From assembly GCF_024206475.1 (NCBI RefSeq), contig NZ_JAMBPR010000013.1, positions 62,001 through 126,000 on the forward strand: 64,000 bases of DNA, in the 5' to 3' direction. The stretch's first letter is position 1; every line of letters starts with the position of its first letter. The position numbers and the translations under genes were made by a program. The notes beneath the pieces were generated by a model. That model made no database searches and had not been told where the DNA came from. It saw nothing but the letters and a program-made list of their open reading frames with translations. The DNA is from Paraburkholderia sp. CNPSo 3274 (GTDB lineage Bacteria; Pseudomonadota; Gammaproteobacteria; Burkholderiales; Burkholderiaceae). Positions 54,402 to 62,567 of this stretch are shown piece after piece.

Positions 54402-55145
54402 ATGTCACGTCTCAAGGTTCTTTACGGGTTTCATGCGGTGATCGCACGCTTGCGGCACGACGCGTCCACGGTCGAGGATGTCTACTACGATCCGACGCGC
54501 CGCGACCGCCGCATGCAGGACTTCCTGCACACCGCGAAGGAAGCGGGCGCGCGCGTGATTGCAGCCGACGAAACGCGCCTCTGGGGGCTTGCGCACACGG
54601 AGCGTCACCAGGGCGTGGTGGCCCGCGTGCACGATCTGGCGCTCGCGCAAAACCTCGCGGAGCTGCTCGACGGCATCCAGGGCGCGCCGCTCTTGCTCGT
54701 GCTCGACGGCGTGACCGATCCCCACAATCTCGGCGCGTGCCTGCGCGTGGCCGACGCTGCCGGCGCGCACGCGGTGATCGCCCCGCGCGACCGCGCCGTG
54801 GGTCTGAACGCCACGGCCGCGAAGGTGGCGAGCGGCGCGGCGGACACCGTGCCCTACATCACCGTGACGAATCTCGCGCGCGCACTGCGCGAGCTCAAGG
54901 ACGCTGGCGTGTGGGTGGTGGGCACCGCCGGCGACGCGAGCGCGAGCCTCTACGAGACGAAGCTCGACGGTCCTGTTGCGCTCGTGCTGGGCGCCGAAGG
55001 CGAGGGCATGCGCCGCCTCACGCGCGAAACCTGCGACGAAGTCATGCAGATTCCGATGGCGGGCACGGTCGAGAGCCTGAACGTTTCCGTCGCTTCGGGG
55101 GTGTGCCTGTTCGAAGCGGTGCGCCAACGTTCGGCTGCGCGCTGA
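54402..55145 (+). CDS. rlmB: 23S rRNA (guanosine(2251)-2'-O)-methyltransferase RlmB
   Basis: SpoU/TrmH-class methyltransferase, 247 residues from the ATG at 54402 ([20 protein letters not shown]); the long upstream frame is rejected. An N-terminal substrate-binding domain (about 1-75) is followed by the SPOUT domain with knot motifs: [20 protein letters not shown] (about 103-122), [20 protein letters not shown] (about 193-212) and the C-terminal [20 protein letters not shown]. In Burkholderiaceae rnr and rlmB commonly sit together; here they are 216 bp apart. Confidence 0.95.
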   Translation: MSRLKVLYGFHAVIARLRHDASTVEDVYYDPTRRDRRMQDFLHTAKEAGARVIAADETRLWGLAHTERHQGVVARVHDLALAQNLAELLDGIQGAPLLLVLDGVTDPHNLGACLRVADAAGAHAVIAPRDRAVGLNATAAKVASGAADTVPYITVTNLARALRELKDAGVWVVGTAGDASASLYETKLDGPVALVLGAEGEGMRRLTRETCDEVMQIPMAGTVESLNVSVASGVCLFEAVRQRSAAR

Positions 55146-55245
55146 TCGCCTGTCACGCGATCCTGCGAGATGCGGGCAGCCCGTGCCTGCATCTCCGGTA
55201 AACTATGCGTATTCCGCGTTTTTCTCCTCCTCGGGCTGTACTCCC

Positions 55246-55941
55246 ATGACTCAAGACGAACTCAAGCAACTGGTCGGCCAGGCCGCCGCCGACTATGTCA
55301 ATGCGAACGTGCCGGAAGGTGCCGTAATCGGCGTCGGCACGGGCTCCACCGCGAACTGCTTCATCGACGCGCTCGCGGCGAGCAAGGGCCGTTACCGCGG
55401 CGCCGTGTCGAGCTCCGTCGCGACCACTGCGCGCCTCGAAGCGCACGGCTTCAAGATCTTCGACCTCAACGAAATCGAATCGCTGCCCGTGTACGTGGAC
55501 GGCGCCGATGAAATCGACGGCGCCGGCGCCATGATCAAGGGCGGCGGCGGCGCGCTCACGCGCGAGAAGATCGTCGCTTCGGTGTCGGACGTGTTCGTCT
55601 GCATCGCCGATGCGAGCAAGCGCGTCGACGTGCTCGGCCAGTTCCCGCTGCCCATCGAAGTCGTGCCGATGGCGCGTACGGCCATCGGCCGCCGCGTGAC
55701 GGCGCTCGGCGGTGTGCCGGTGCTGCGCGTGCAAAAGGACGGCTCGCCCTTTATCACCGACAACGGCAACGAGATCCTCGACGTGAAGGGCCTGCGCATT
55801 AGCGATCCGTGCACACTCGAGGCGCATGTCAACGCATGGCCGGGCGTGGTGACGGTGGGTCTGTTCGCCGCACGCGGCGCGGACTTCTGCCTGCTCGGCG
55901 GTGAAACCGGCGTCGAGCGCATCGAATACCGCAAGGCCTGA
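55246..55941 (+). CDS. rpiA: Ribose-5-phosphate isomerase A
   Basis: Interconverts ribose 5-phosphate and ribulose 5-phosphate in the pentose phosphate pathway. 231 residues from the ATG at 55246 ([20 protein letters not shown]). Signatures: [15 protein letters not shown] (about 27-41), [27 protein letters not shown] (about 83-110, with the catalytic Asp and Glu), IEVVPMA and the C-terminal [15 protein letters not shown]. Normal length. It ends in a strong nested terminator. Confidence 0.96.
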   Translation: MTQDELKQLVGQAAADYVNANVPEGAVIGVGTGSTANCFIDALAASKGRYRGAVSSSVATTARLEAHGFKIFDLNEIESLPVYVDGADEIDGAGAMIKGGGGALTREKIVASVSDVFVCIADASKRVDVLGQFPLPIEVVPMARTAIGRRVTALGGVPVLRVQKDGSPFITDNGNEILDVKGLRISDPCTLEAHVNAWPGVVTVGLFAARGADFCLLGGETGVERIEYRKA

Positions 55942-55953
55942 GCGGTCTCGCGC

Positions 55954-56011
55954 GAGCGGCAGGTGCAACAGGCTTCTACCTGTTTTTGCCTGTGCGCTGC
56001 CGCTCTTTTTT
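55954..56011 (+). terminator. Nested intrinsic terminator of rpiA
   Basis: Outer arms GAGCGGCAG (55954-55962) and CTGCCGCTC (55997-56005) followed by six T; an inner ACAGGC/GCCTGT stem (55968-55973 with 55988-55993). A second 9-bp hairpin follows at 56013-56035. Confidence 0.85.
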
Positions 56012-56039
56012 CCGGCAGGCCTGCGTGGCCTGCCGAACC

Positions 56040-56743
56040 GAACATCGCTATTAATTATTAAAAGAACGCGATTTTCTGTTTCTGGTTGTCTGCGCATCTA
56101 TCTGCTGCTTCAATTTGCCTTTCGATTTCTTTGAAAGGAAATCCCCGAATTCAAGGCCTTCGCAATTCACTACGTTGAGAACCGCACACAAAAATGCGAA
56201 TGACGTAGCAATAGTCTGACTGTCTGAGATATAAATTCACCGTCCGGCGACGTTATGCAAACAGTTCGCTAAAAGAGACGTCGAGGCGACCGGTCAGGTG
56301 AAGGGCGGCGCGCGGAAATGCGCAGCGGCTCAAGGGTTTCTGTCAGGCAGTGTGCAAGAGCTGATGGCGCACGCTGCGCGGTACACGGGGAAATAATGAC
56401 AACAGCGGGTGTTAGGCGATTTGTATCGGACTACTACTCAACGGGGTCCGCGGAAAATACAGAATTCTACGGGGCATTTCTTTCCGTTCTCCGGATTTTC
56501 AATTCTGCATGACTGCCTGATTTACGCGAATGCGCAAAGGCGTTCTGCGCGCGATTCTAATCTGGTAACTCCGTTAAACGGTCTTCCCGATATCGGGCTG
56601 GTCCGCGGGGATATTCGCGCGTCGTAAATGCAGTGATTTTATCAATCTTGGAATTGAAGTCGTGTTAAATGCGCCCGCGCTATCAGGGGGAGTGCGCGCG
56701 CATTCATCCAACGTTCCCCTGCTTTATCAGGAAGACCACAATC
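56040..56743. other. AT-rich gene-poor stretch before the secreted protein pair
   Basis: About 700 bp, clearly lower in GC than the rest of the window, with no convincing gene. A 38-residue ORF beginning at 56396 (MTTAGVRRFVSDYYSTGSAE) has a GGGGA upstream but no family; I do not annotate it. The stretch could hold the promoter of the gene at 56744 and be bound by H-NS-like proteins, or contain a small RNA (inference). Confidence 0.45.
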
Positions 56744-57334
56744 ATGAAGAAGATTCAGGCCATTTCGCTCGCCGCCATGCTCTCTTTCGGTTCGGCCGCC
56801 GCATTTGCGGGCGGTGCGGGCGGTGTGGGCGCGCCGTCGTCCACCACATCGGCGGTGGGCGCAGCGGGCGTCGGCTTTGGCGCTTCGGCACTCACGTCGA
56901 ACTCGACCTCGTCGGTCAACGGCAGCTTCACTTCGGCGTTGACGGTGCCGGGCCATATCGACGCTACGGTGTCGCAAGGCAACCAGTCGTTCTCGAACGC
57001 GAGCCTCACGTTCGGTTCGAGCTACACGACGCAAAACGGTAACTCGCAGACCTACGGCCAGACGGCTAACGGCTACGTCGGCCAGACCGGCACGACGACC
57101 ACGAACCAGAATTCGTCGACGCTCGGCTTCACGAGCGCCACGCAGTCGGGTTCGCAGAACTTCAACTCGTCGGTGATCAACACGTCGTTCGACGGTTCCA
57201 GCGGCAGCTACGGCGGCTCGGGCTTCACGTCGAACGCGACCGCGAACGGCACCGGCACGGCCAATGCGGACGGCGGCGTCGGCATCGTCGCAGCGGGCGG
57301 TTCGGGTTCGCTCACGGGCGGCATGCACTGGTAA
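56744..57334 (+). CDS. Secreted Gly/Ser/Thr/Asn-rich protein, possible fibre or matrix protein
   Basis: 196 residues, ATG at 56744 with AGGAAG upstream. A classic signal peptide (MKKIQAISLAAMLSFGSAAA, cleavage near AFA-GG). The mature part of about 170 residues is nearly free of charge: three Asp, no Lys, Arg, Glu or Cys; the middle is Asn/Gln/Ser/Thr-rich (SQGNQSFSNASLTFGSSYTT, NGNSQTYGQTANGYVGQTGT) and the end reads GSGSLTGGMHW. No family recognised. The composition resembles secreted amyloid or adhesive matrix proteins, but no CsgA- or FapC-type repeat consensus is seen. A secreted Cys-containing protein follows at 72 bp. Confidence 0.75.
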   Translation: MKKIQAISLAAMLSFGSAAAFAGGAGGVGAPSSTTSAVGAAGVGFGASALTSNSTSSVNGSFTSALTVPGHIDATVSQGNQSFSNASLTFGSSYTTQNGNSQTYGQTANGYVGQTGTTTTNQNSSTLGFTSATQSGSQNFNSSVINTSFDGSSGSYGGSGFTSNATANGTGTANADGGVGIVAAGGSGSLTGGMHW

Positions 57335-57369
57335 TCCGAACGGGTCAGCCGTTCACTAGCGCGTCGGAG

Positions 57370-57388
57370 AGGGGGCGCTGCCCCCTTT
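57370..57388 (+). terminator. Attenuator-like hairpin between the secreted protein genes
   Basis: GGGGGC (57371-57376) pairs with GCCCCC (57380-57385), 3-nt loop, then TTT. A weak terminator would make the first gene much more abundant than the second, as is common for fibre subunits. Confidence 0.6.
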
Positions 57389-57406
57389 CCGTTCACGGAG
57401 AGAAGA

Positions 57407-58018
57407 ATGAGCAAGCTGAAACAAAAAATTGCCGTTGCCGGGGTGTTGCTGTTTGCAGGCGCCGCGTGGGCGCAAACCACGCCGACGATGACATCGGGGA
57501 CCACGTCCGCGTCGAGCCAGACGAGCACCGTTTCCAATACCGTCGTGCTGCCGAGCGGCGGTGCGTCGGACGTCACGTATCACGGCGCCTACGATGTGCG
57601 CACGACGCCCACGGTTTATGCGCCGGCCTTGACGGCCTCGGTGACCGAGACCTGCTGGGGCAGCATTTCCGCTGCGGTGTCGGTGGTGGGTGTGGGCGCG
57701 ACGGCCGCGGGCACCATCAAGGATATGGACTGCAACAAGCGCCTGAATGCAGCCGTGGCATGGCGCATGGACCGCAAGGACATTGCGTTCAACATCATGT
57801 GTCAGGAAGACGACTTCCGCGAGGCTGCCGCGCTGACCGATCATCCTTGCGGCGACAATCGCAAGGTCGCGAACAACGATGGCGCGCCCGTGCAATTGCG
57901 TAGTGCCGATACGAGCCCGGATCCGAAGGTTCAGGAGCCGACCGACCCGTTCGTGCGCGAACGCGAGCACTTGCCCGCCGTGCCGCTTGCACAGGCTCTT
58001 GTGTCTTCGGCCCATTGA
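57407..58018 (+). CDS. Secreted four-cysteine protein, partner of the Gly/Ser-rich protein
   Basis: 203 residues, ATG at 57407 with GGAGAGAAG upstream. Signal peptide (KIAVAGVLLFAGAAWA), a Thr/Ser-rich linker (about 24-60), then a core with four Cys: VTETCWGSISAAVSVVGVGA, IKDMDCNKRLNAAVAWRMDR, IAFNIMCQEDDFREAAALTD and HPCGDN, and a Pro/Asp-rich tail. The spacing (CxGSxxAAVS, DxxCxxR, xxxC) is a pattern I have seen in uncharacterised exported proteins and some phage proteins, but I cannot name it. Probably co-transcribed with the gene upstream. Confidence 0.7.
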   Translation: MSKLKQKIAVAGVLLFAGAAWAQTTPTMTSGTTSASSQTSTVSNTVVLPSGGASDVTYHGAYDVRTTPTVYAPALTASVTETCWGSISAAVSVVGVGATAAGTIKDMDCNKRLNAAVAWRMDRKDIAFNIMCQEDDFREAAALTDHPCGDNRKVANNDGAPVQLRSADTSPDPKVQEPTDPFVREREHLPAVPLAQALVSSAH

Positions 58019-58167
58019 GTCCCGCAAGGCTGAAGAGAAGAGGGCGCGCTCCTGTTCTCTCCAGCTATCCCGGCGAGATACGATCGATTCGGTATCCTAT
58101 GTTCCTGTTTCCTTCGACCTTGCCTGACTGATCGCGCGATGGCGCAGGAAAAGTGAGCGGGCGCGCA

Positions 58168-58196
58168 AAAGCGTGCCGCCACGGGCACGCTTTGTT
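58168..58196 (+). terminator. Terminator after the secreted protein pair
   Basis: AAAGCGTGCC (58168-58177) pairs with GGCACGCTTT (58184-58193) around a 6-nt loop. It lies between converging genes. Confidence 0.75.
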
Positions 58197-58253
58197 CTGG
58201 GACGACGCAGCGGCGAACTCGCGCGCGGAACGCACACGCGCGCGATTACGCGC

Positions 58254-58988
58254 TCACGCTACCGTTTCCGCCTGATGCAGGCGCGGCAGCAACCGGTCGA
58301 ATTCGCGGCGCACGAGCCCGTAGCACTCGCAGGCGCGGGCTTCGAGGCCCTCACGATCGAGCACGCGGATATGGCCGCGGCTGTGATGGATCAGGCCTTC
58401 GTCGTGCAGCTTGCCGGCTGCTTCGGTAATGCCTTCGCGGCGCACGCCGAGCATGTCGGCGATCAGCTGCTGCGTGACGCTGAGATCGTTGGAAGCCACG
58501 CGGTCCACTTCGATCAGAAGCCAGCGGCACAGTTGCTTGCTGAGCGAGTGGTGACGATTGCACGCGGCGGTCTGTGCAACCTGCGTGAGCAGCGCGTGCA
58601 TATAGAGCAGCATGAGGCGGCGCAGGAAGTCCGAGCGCGCGAATTGTTGCTTGAGGGCTTGCGCGCTCATGCGATAGGCGAAGCCCGCGCATTGCACCTG
58701 CACGCGGTTCGGCATCGTTTCGCCGCCCGTGAGCACGGGCACGCCCGTCATGCCTTCGCGGCCGACCGCCGCGATTTCGACTGAGCTGCCGTCTTCCATC
58801 GTCGAGAGCAGCGAGACGATCGCGGTAGTCGGAAAGTACACGTGATGAATGCGCTGGCCGGAATCGCAGATCAACTGTTCGGTGCGCAGATGAACGAGTT
58901 CGAGGTGCGGGGCGAGAGTCTGCCATTCATGCGACGGGAGGGCGCCCAGCAAATGGTTGCCGTGAAGATCGGATTGAAGGGTTAACAT
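58254..58988 (-). CDS. Crp/Fnr-family transcriptional regulator
   Basis: 244 residues, ATG at 58988 with GAGGACC just upstream; the longer frame to 59180 lacks protein-like sequence. N-terminal cNMP-binding-like beta-barrel (about 10-125: RTEQLICDSGQRIHHVYFPT, VEIAAVGREGMTGVPVLTGG) and C-terminal winged helix (about 150-220: LSVTQQLIADMLGVRREGIT, LHDEGLIHHSRGHIRVLDRE). No Cys cluster as in Fnr, and it is not a close CRP orthologue. It lies between the secreted pair and manC; either could be its target. Confidence 0.88.
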   Translation of the reverse strand: MLTLQSDLHGNHLLGALPSHEWQTLAPHLELVHLRTEQLICDSGQRIHHVYFPTTAIVSLLSTMEDGSSVEIAAVGREGMTGVPVLTGGETMPNRVQVQCAGFAYRMSAQALKQQFARSDFLRRLMLLYMHALLTQVAQTAACNRHHSLSKQLCRWLLIEVDRVASNDLSVTQQLIADMLGVRREGITEAAGKLHDEGLIHHSRGHIRVLDREGLEARACECYGLVRREFDRLLPRLHQAETVA

Positions 58989-59737
58989 GACTGGTCCTCG
59001 TGCGAAGCGGCGCGAGCCGCCTCCTGTTTTTTGATTCCGTTCGCCGAACTCGTTGTTGTCTGCCGTTTCCCGTGCGGCTTTTGTGTTCGTCGTGCCGGCC
59101 CCATAGTCCCGCTTGTTCGTGCTTGTTCGTGCCTGGTCCCACTCGCCCGCGCTTGCGTGCGCGGCATCGTTCGTCCGCATCAGCGCTCGTGTGGCGATCT
59201 CTCTTTAGCAGGGTGTGTGCCAGCCGGTGCGGAATCACGCATTCAAGCGGCTGAGCGCGAGGCGGCCATGCGGCAGCGCGGCGTAACGCCGCATTTTTGT
59301 TTCAGTTTTGTACGGCGAATATGCGGGCCGTCGCGCTGCGCACCACCCTTTTGAAAGCAGTAAGCCAATGATTTGATTGAATTATTTCCGCTTGCGACAG
59401 GGGAATTCAAAAATGGCTCCTGGTTGAAACATGCATCCGGGGCGACTCGGGCAGCGACCCAAAAAACAAGCGTTTTTGATTCAGTTCTGTTGCAGCGCAG
59501 ACGCAGCCGCGTGAGCAGCTTTGCCGTGCGCTCGCCAGCGCGCATGCGGTCAGTGTGGGTATGCGTACAGATTGGTATGCCGAGGTTTGCTCCAATGAGG
59601 TCCGTAAAAAGTCTCAAAGCTTTTTGAGGCTGGAGAGGTCCGGGAGGCGCGTGACGCTTCGGCCGAGCCCGCCGGCAGGCAGGCAGGCCCGGCGTTCGTC
59701 GACGTGGCCCGACGTATTTCAACGGGGAGCTCACTGC
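58989..59737. other. Divergent intergenic region, Crp/Fnr gene / manC
   Basis: 749 bp without a supported gene. Contains a perfect 10-bp direct repeat GCTTGTTCGT (59111-59120 and 59121-59130) and an AT-rich patch at 59350-59420. I could not identify a firm promoter for manC; a weak sigma-54-like TGGCTCCTGGTTGAA near 59413 lacks the required GC at -12. Confidence 0.5.
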
Positions 59738-61291
59738 ATGAATCAGCTCGTGACGCCTGCCGGCTTGATCGCGGCAGCCAATGAACCCGAAGTCGCGCTC
59801 ATCGTTCAACCCGTGGTGCTGGCCGGGGGCTCGGGCACACGGCTTTGGCCGCTCTCGCGCGAGCATTGCCCGAAACAGCTGATCGATCTTCTCGACGGCG
59901 AGTCGCTGCTCGAAGCCACGATGCGGCGGCTCGACGGGGTGTATGCCAAGGCGGGCGCGGCAATCCGTAAGGCCGCGCCTGTCGTCGTGAGCAGCGAGGA
60001 ACTGCGGCTCATGACCGTCGACCGGCTCGGCCGCAGCGGCACGCCCGCTCGCGTCGTACTCGAACCGGTTGCGCGCAACACGGCGCCTGCGCTGACTGTG
60101 GCGGCGCTGGCGGCGCGCGCCGGGCACGAGGCGGCACTTGCCCGCGAAGGCTCGGGTGCCGTTTGCGACAGCGACCCCGTGCTCATCGCCATGCCGGCGG
60201 ACCACCTGATCGCGGACCGCGCGGCGTTTGCCGCCGCGCTCGAAGAAGCGGTCGGGTACGCGGCGCGTGGCGCGATCGTCACGCTGGGCGTGCCGCCGCA
60301 GCGCGCGGAGACCGGCTACGGGTACATCGGCGCGGGGGCGGCGCTCGGCGCTGGCGGCGCGCGCGTGATCGAGCGCTTCGTGGAAAAGCCCGGCGCCGAA
60401 CTCGCGGCGAGTTACGTGGCCTCGGGCGACTACCTCTGGAATAGCGGCATTTTCGTGGTGCGCGCATCGGTCTGGCTCGCCGCGATCGCGCATTGCCGGC
60501 CGGCTATCGCGGCGCAATGCGCGGCGGCGTTCGAGGCGGCCGCAATCGACGCCGACGGCACCGTGCATCTCGATGCCGCGGCGCTCGCCGCGTGCCCGTC
60601 CGATTCCATCGACTACGCGGTGATGGAGTCGCTGGGCGCCAACGCGCGGCTCGCGGGCGTGGTCGTGCCGCTCGTGGCCGGCTGGTCCGACGTGGGAGCG
60701 TGGGACGCGGTGTGGCAGGTGTCGAACAAGGACGAGAGCGGCAACGTGGCCCGCGGGCGCGTGATGTTCGAAGACGTGACCGACACGTTCGCGCATTCGG
60801 ACGGACGGCTCGTGGCCTGCGTGGGCGTGCACGGTGTGGTGGTAGTCGAAACGGCCGACGCAGTCCTCGTCGCGGCGAGGGATCGCGTGCAGGACGTGAA
60901 GGCGATCGTGGGCAAGCTCAGGCAGGAGCGCAGCGCGGTCGCGCAGCATCACCGGCGCGTGGAGCGGCCGTGGGGCTGCTACGACTCGCTCGATCAGGGC
61001 GAACGCTTCCAGGTCAAGCGCATCGTCGTGAAGCCGGGTGGCCGGCTGTCGCTGCAGATGCATCATCACCGCGCGGAGCACTGGACCGTGGTGCGCGGCA
61101 CGGCGCGCGTCACGCGCGGAGAAGAGGTTTTCCTGCTTGCGGAGAACGAATCGACCTACATTCCGCTAGGCGTAAAGCACCGGCTGGAGAATCCGGGCAA
61201 GACGCCGCTCGAGATCATCGAGGTGCAGTCGGGCGGTTATCTGGGCGAAGACGATATCGTGCGCTTCGACGATGAGTACGGCCGGATATAA
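59738..61291 (+). CDS. manC: Mannose-1-phosphate guanylyltransferase / mannose-6-phosphate isomerase
   Basis: Bifunctional type II enzyme making GDP-mannose for exopolysaccharide or LPS. 517 residues from the ATG at 59738 with GGGGAG upstream. Nucleotidyltransferase domain at about 25-320: VVLAGGSGTRLWPLSREHCP KQ (residue 26 on), AMPADHLIAD, FVEKPG and WNSGIFVVRASVW; C-terminal cupin isomerase domain (about 405-515): ERPWGCYDSL, PGGRLSLQMHHHRAEHW and IPLGVKHRLENPGKTPLEII. No other sugar-polymer gene is adjacent, so it is separated from its biosynthesis cluster. Confidence 0.95.
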   Translation: MNQLVTPAGLIAAANEPEVALIVQPVVLAGGSGTRLWPLSREHCPKQLIDLLDGESLLEATMRRLDGVYAKAGAAIRKAAPVVVSSEELRLMTVDRLGRSGTPARVVLEPVARNTAPALTVAALAARAGHEAALAREGSGAVCDSDPVLIAMPADHLIADRAAFAAALEEAVGYAARGAIVTLGVPPQRAETGYGYIGAGAALGAGGARVIERFVEKPGAELAASYVASGDYLWNSGIFVVRASVWLAAIAHCRPAIAAQCAAAFEAAAIDADGTVHLDAAALAACPSDSIDYAVMESLGANARLAGVVVPLVAGWSDVGAWDAVWQVSNKDESGNVARGRVMFEDVTDTFAHSDGRLVACVGVHGVVVVETADAVLVAARDRVQDVKAIVGKLRQERSAVAQHHRRVERPWGCYDSLDQGERFQVKRIVVKPGGRLSLQMHHHRAEHWTVVRGTARVTRGEEVFLLAENESTYIPLGVKHRLENPGKTPLEIIEVQSGGYLGEDDIVRFDDEYGRI

Positions 61292-61327
61292 CGTTGAATA
61301 AGCACAACGTTGAAAATCACGACGTTG
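61290..61327 (+). repeat. Three spaced AACGTTGA-like repeats after manC
   Basis: AACGTTGA at 61290-61297 and 61306-61313 and GACGTTGG at 61321-61328 are spaced 15-16 bp, overlapping the manC stop. Could be a regulator binding array or chance. Confidence 0.4.
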
Positions 61328-61669
61328 GGCCGCGCGCGAAAAGCGTGCGCAGACGAAACATGCGCGCCGGCATCCCTGCATATGCACAGCCAGGGACTGC
61401 CGATTGATCTGAAGCCAATTGAAAGCGTGTCGATTGAAGTAAGTGGGCGATTCATACGATCGCCTTACAAAAACAGCAGCGCAAGGGCCGACGTAACACG
61501 CGTAAATACGAACAAGATGCGTGCGCGCAAGCATCATGTCAGGAGATATCCTGGCTGGCGAATTATGCGAAGCGCATGGCAACGTAACACCTAAGTTCGA
61601 CGACGCACGAGGGCCCGCGCAGTATCCGGCAAACATGGGCGATAACGCCCACATCGGGGGGGTAGGGTC
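61292..61669. other. Intergenic region manC / FadR-type regulator
   Basis: 378 bp, moderately AT-rich, no supported gene; a 94-codon open frame starting TTG at 61310 lacks a ribosome-binding site and recognisable sequence. The regulator promoter must lie here but I cannot place it. Confidence 0.5.
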
Positions 61670-62389
61670 ATGGAACTGGGGAACAAGGAACGCTCGCTCG
61701 TCAGCAAGGTGATGGACGGGCTGATTGCAGGCATCGTCGAGGAGCGGTATGGCGCAGTGCTGCCACCGCAGGACATCCTCTCAAAGGAGTTCGACGTGAG
61801 CCGCACGGTGATGCGCGAGGCGCTCTCCATGCTGCTCGCGCGTCACATGCTCGACGTGCGGCCGAAAATAGGTACGCGCATCCGGCCCATGCGCGACTGG
61901 CGCATGATCGACGAGGACGTCGTGAACTGGCGTTTCCGTTCGAAACCGGACAAGACGTTTTTGCGCGACGTGATCGAATTTCGCGGCCTGATCGAACCGG
62001 CGGCCTGCGCGCTCGCGGCCACGCGCGCGAGCGCGGCGGAGATTGCCGGCATTCGCGAGGCGTTCGAGGCGCTGCGCCAGACGAGCACCGACGATCCGAA
62101 TTTCCAGACCGCCGACGCGCTTCTGCACACGCGCATCCTCGCGGCGAGCGGGAATCAGTTTTATCAGCAGATGGCGGCGATCATTCGCGGCGCGCTCTCG
62201 CTCGTGAATCCGATTCTCAACACGCGTGACGGCGGCTGGAACAACGTCGTAGCAGCGCATGGGCGCATCGTCGAAGCGATCGAGCGTCGCGCGCCGAAAG
62301 AGGCCGAAGCGGCCGCGCTCGCGATGATCGAATACACTGCCGACGAACTTACTCGCGCGCTCGCGCCCGAGGCGTTGGAGCAGCGCTAA
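61670..62389 (+). CDS. FadR/GntR-family regulator with FCD domain
   Basis: 239 residues, ATG at 61670 with GGGGGGTAGGG upstream. Winged helix at about 10-75 (GAVLPPQDILSKEFDVSRTV, MREALSMLLARHMLDVRPKI GTRI), then the FCD domain (about 95-225) with the metal-site pattern DALLHTRILAASGN and AAHGRIVEAIERR. Of the sugar-acid type (GntR/DgoR-like), so the ligand may be a sugar acid. A Gfo/Idh oxidoreductase follows on the same strand after a large inverted repeat. Confidence 0.9.
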   Translation: MELGNKERSLVSKVMDGLIAGIVEERYGAVLPPQDILSKEFDVSRTVMREALSMLLARHMLDVRPKIGTRIRPMRDWRMIDEDVVNWRFRSKPDKTFLRDVIEFRGLIEPAACALAATRASAAEIAGIREAFEALRQTSTDDPNFQTADALLHTRILAASGNQFYQQMAAIIRGALSLVNPILNTRDGGWNNVVAAHGRIVEAIERRAPKEAEAAALAMIEYTADELTRALAPEALEQR

Positions 62390-62409
62390 GGCCGTTCGCA
62401 GCGTCGCTT

Positions 62410-62452
62410 CGCTCGCGTCAATCCGCTCGCTGCGCGCGGATTGACGCGAGCG
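62410..62452. repeat. Long perfect inverted repeat between regulator and oxidoreductase
   Basis: 17-bp perfect arms (62410-62426 and 62436-62452), 9-bp loop, core CGTCAATCCGC. There is no T-tract. It could be a Rho-independent-like hairpin for the regulator, or an operator for the downstream gene. Confidence 0.7.
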
Positions 62453-62567
62453 CATTGCGGCGCGCTGCGCGGGCCGGTATCGTGCGTGTCTTTGGGTGCG
62501 CCGCGCGTGACGTACGTGTCGTACGTTATGCGGCGGCCCTTGACCTCACAGCCGGAGCACGCAGCAC

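Noticed and set aside
56396..56512. 38-residue ORF in the AT-rich gap
   Set aside because: Has a GGGGA upstream but no recognisable sequence or coding bias; not enough to call a gene.
59413..59430. Sigma-54-like promoter before manC
   Set aside because: TGGCTCCTGGTTGAA has the GG of the -24 box, but the -12 GC is GA, so it is not credible.
61310..61594. 94-codon frame between manC and the FCD regulator
   Set aside because: TTG start without a ribosome-binding site; sequence basic and featureless; region is AT-rich like other gaps.
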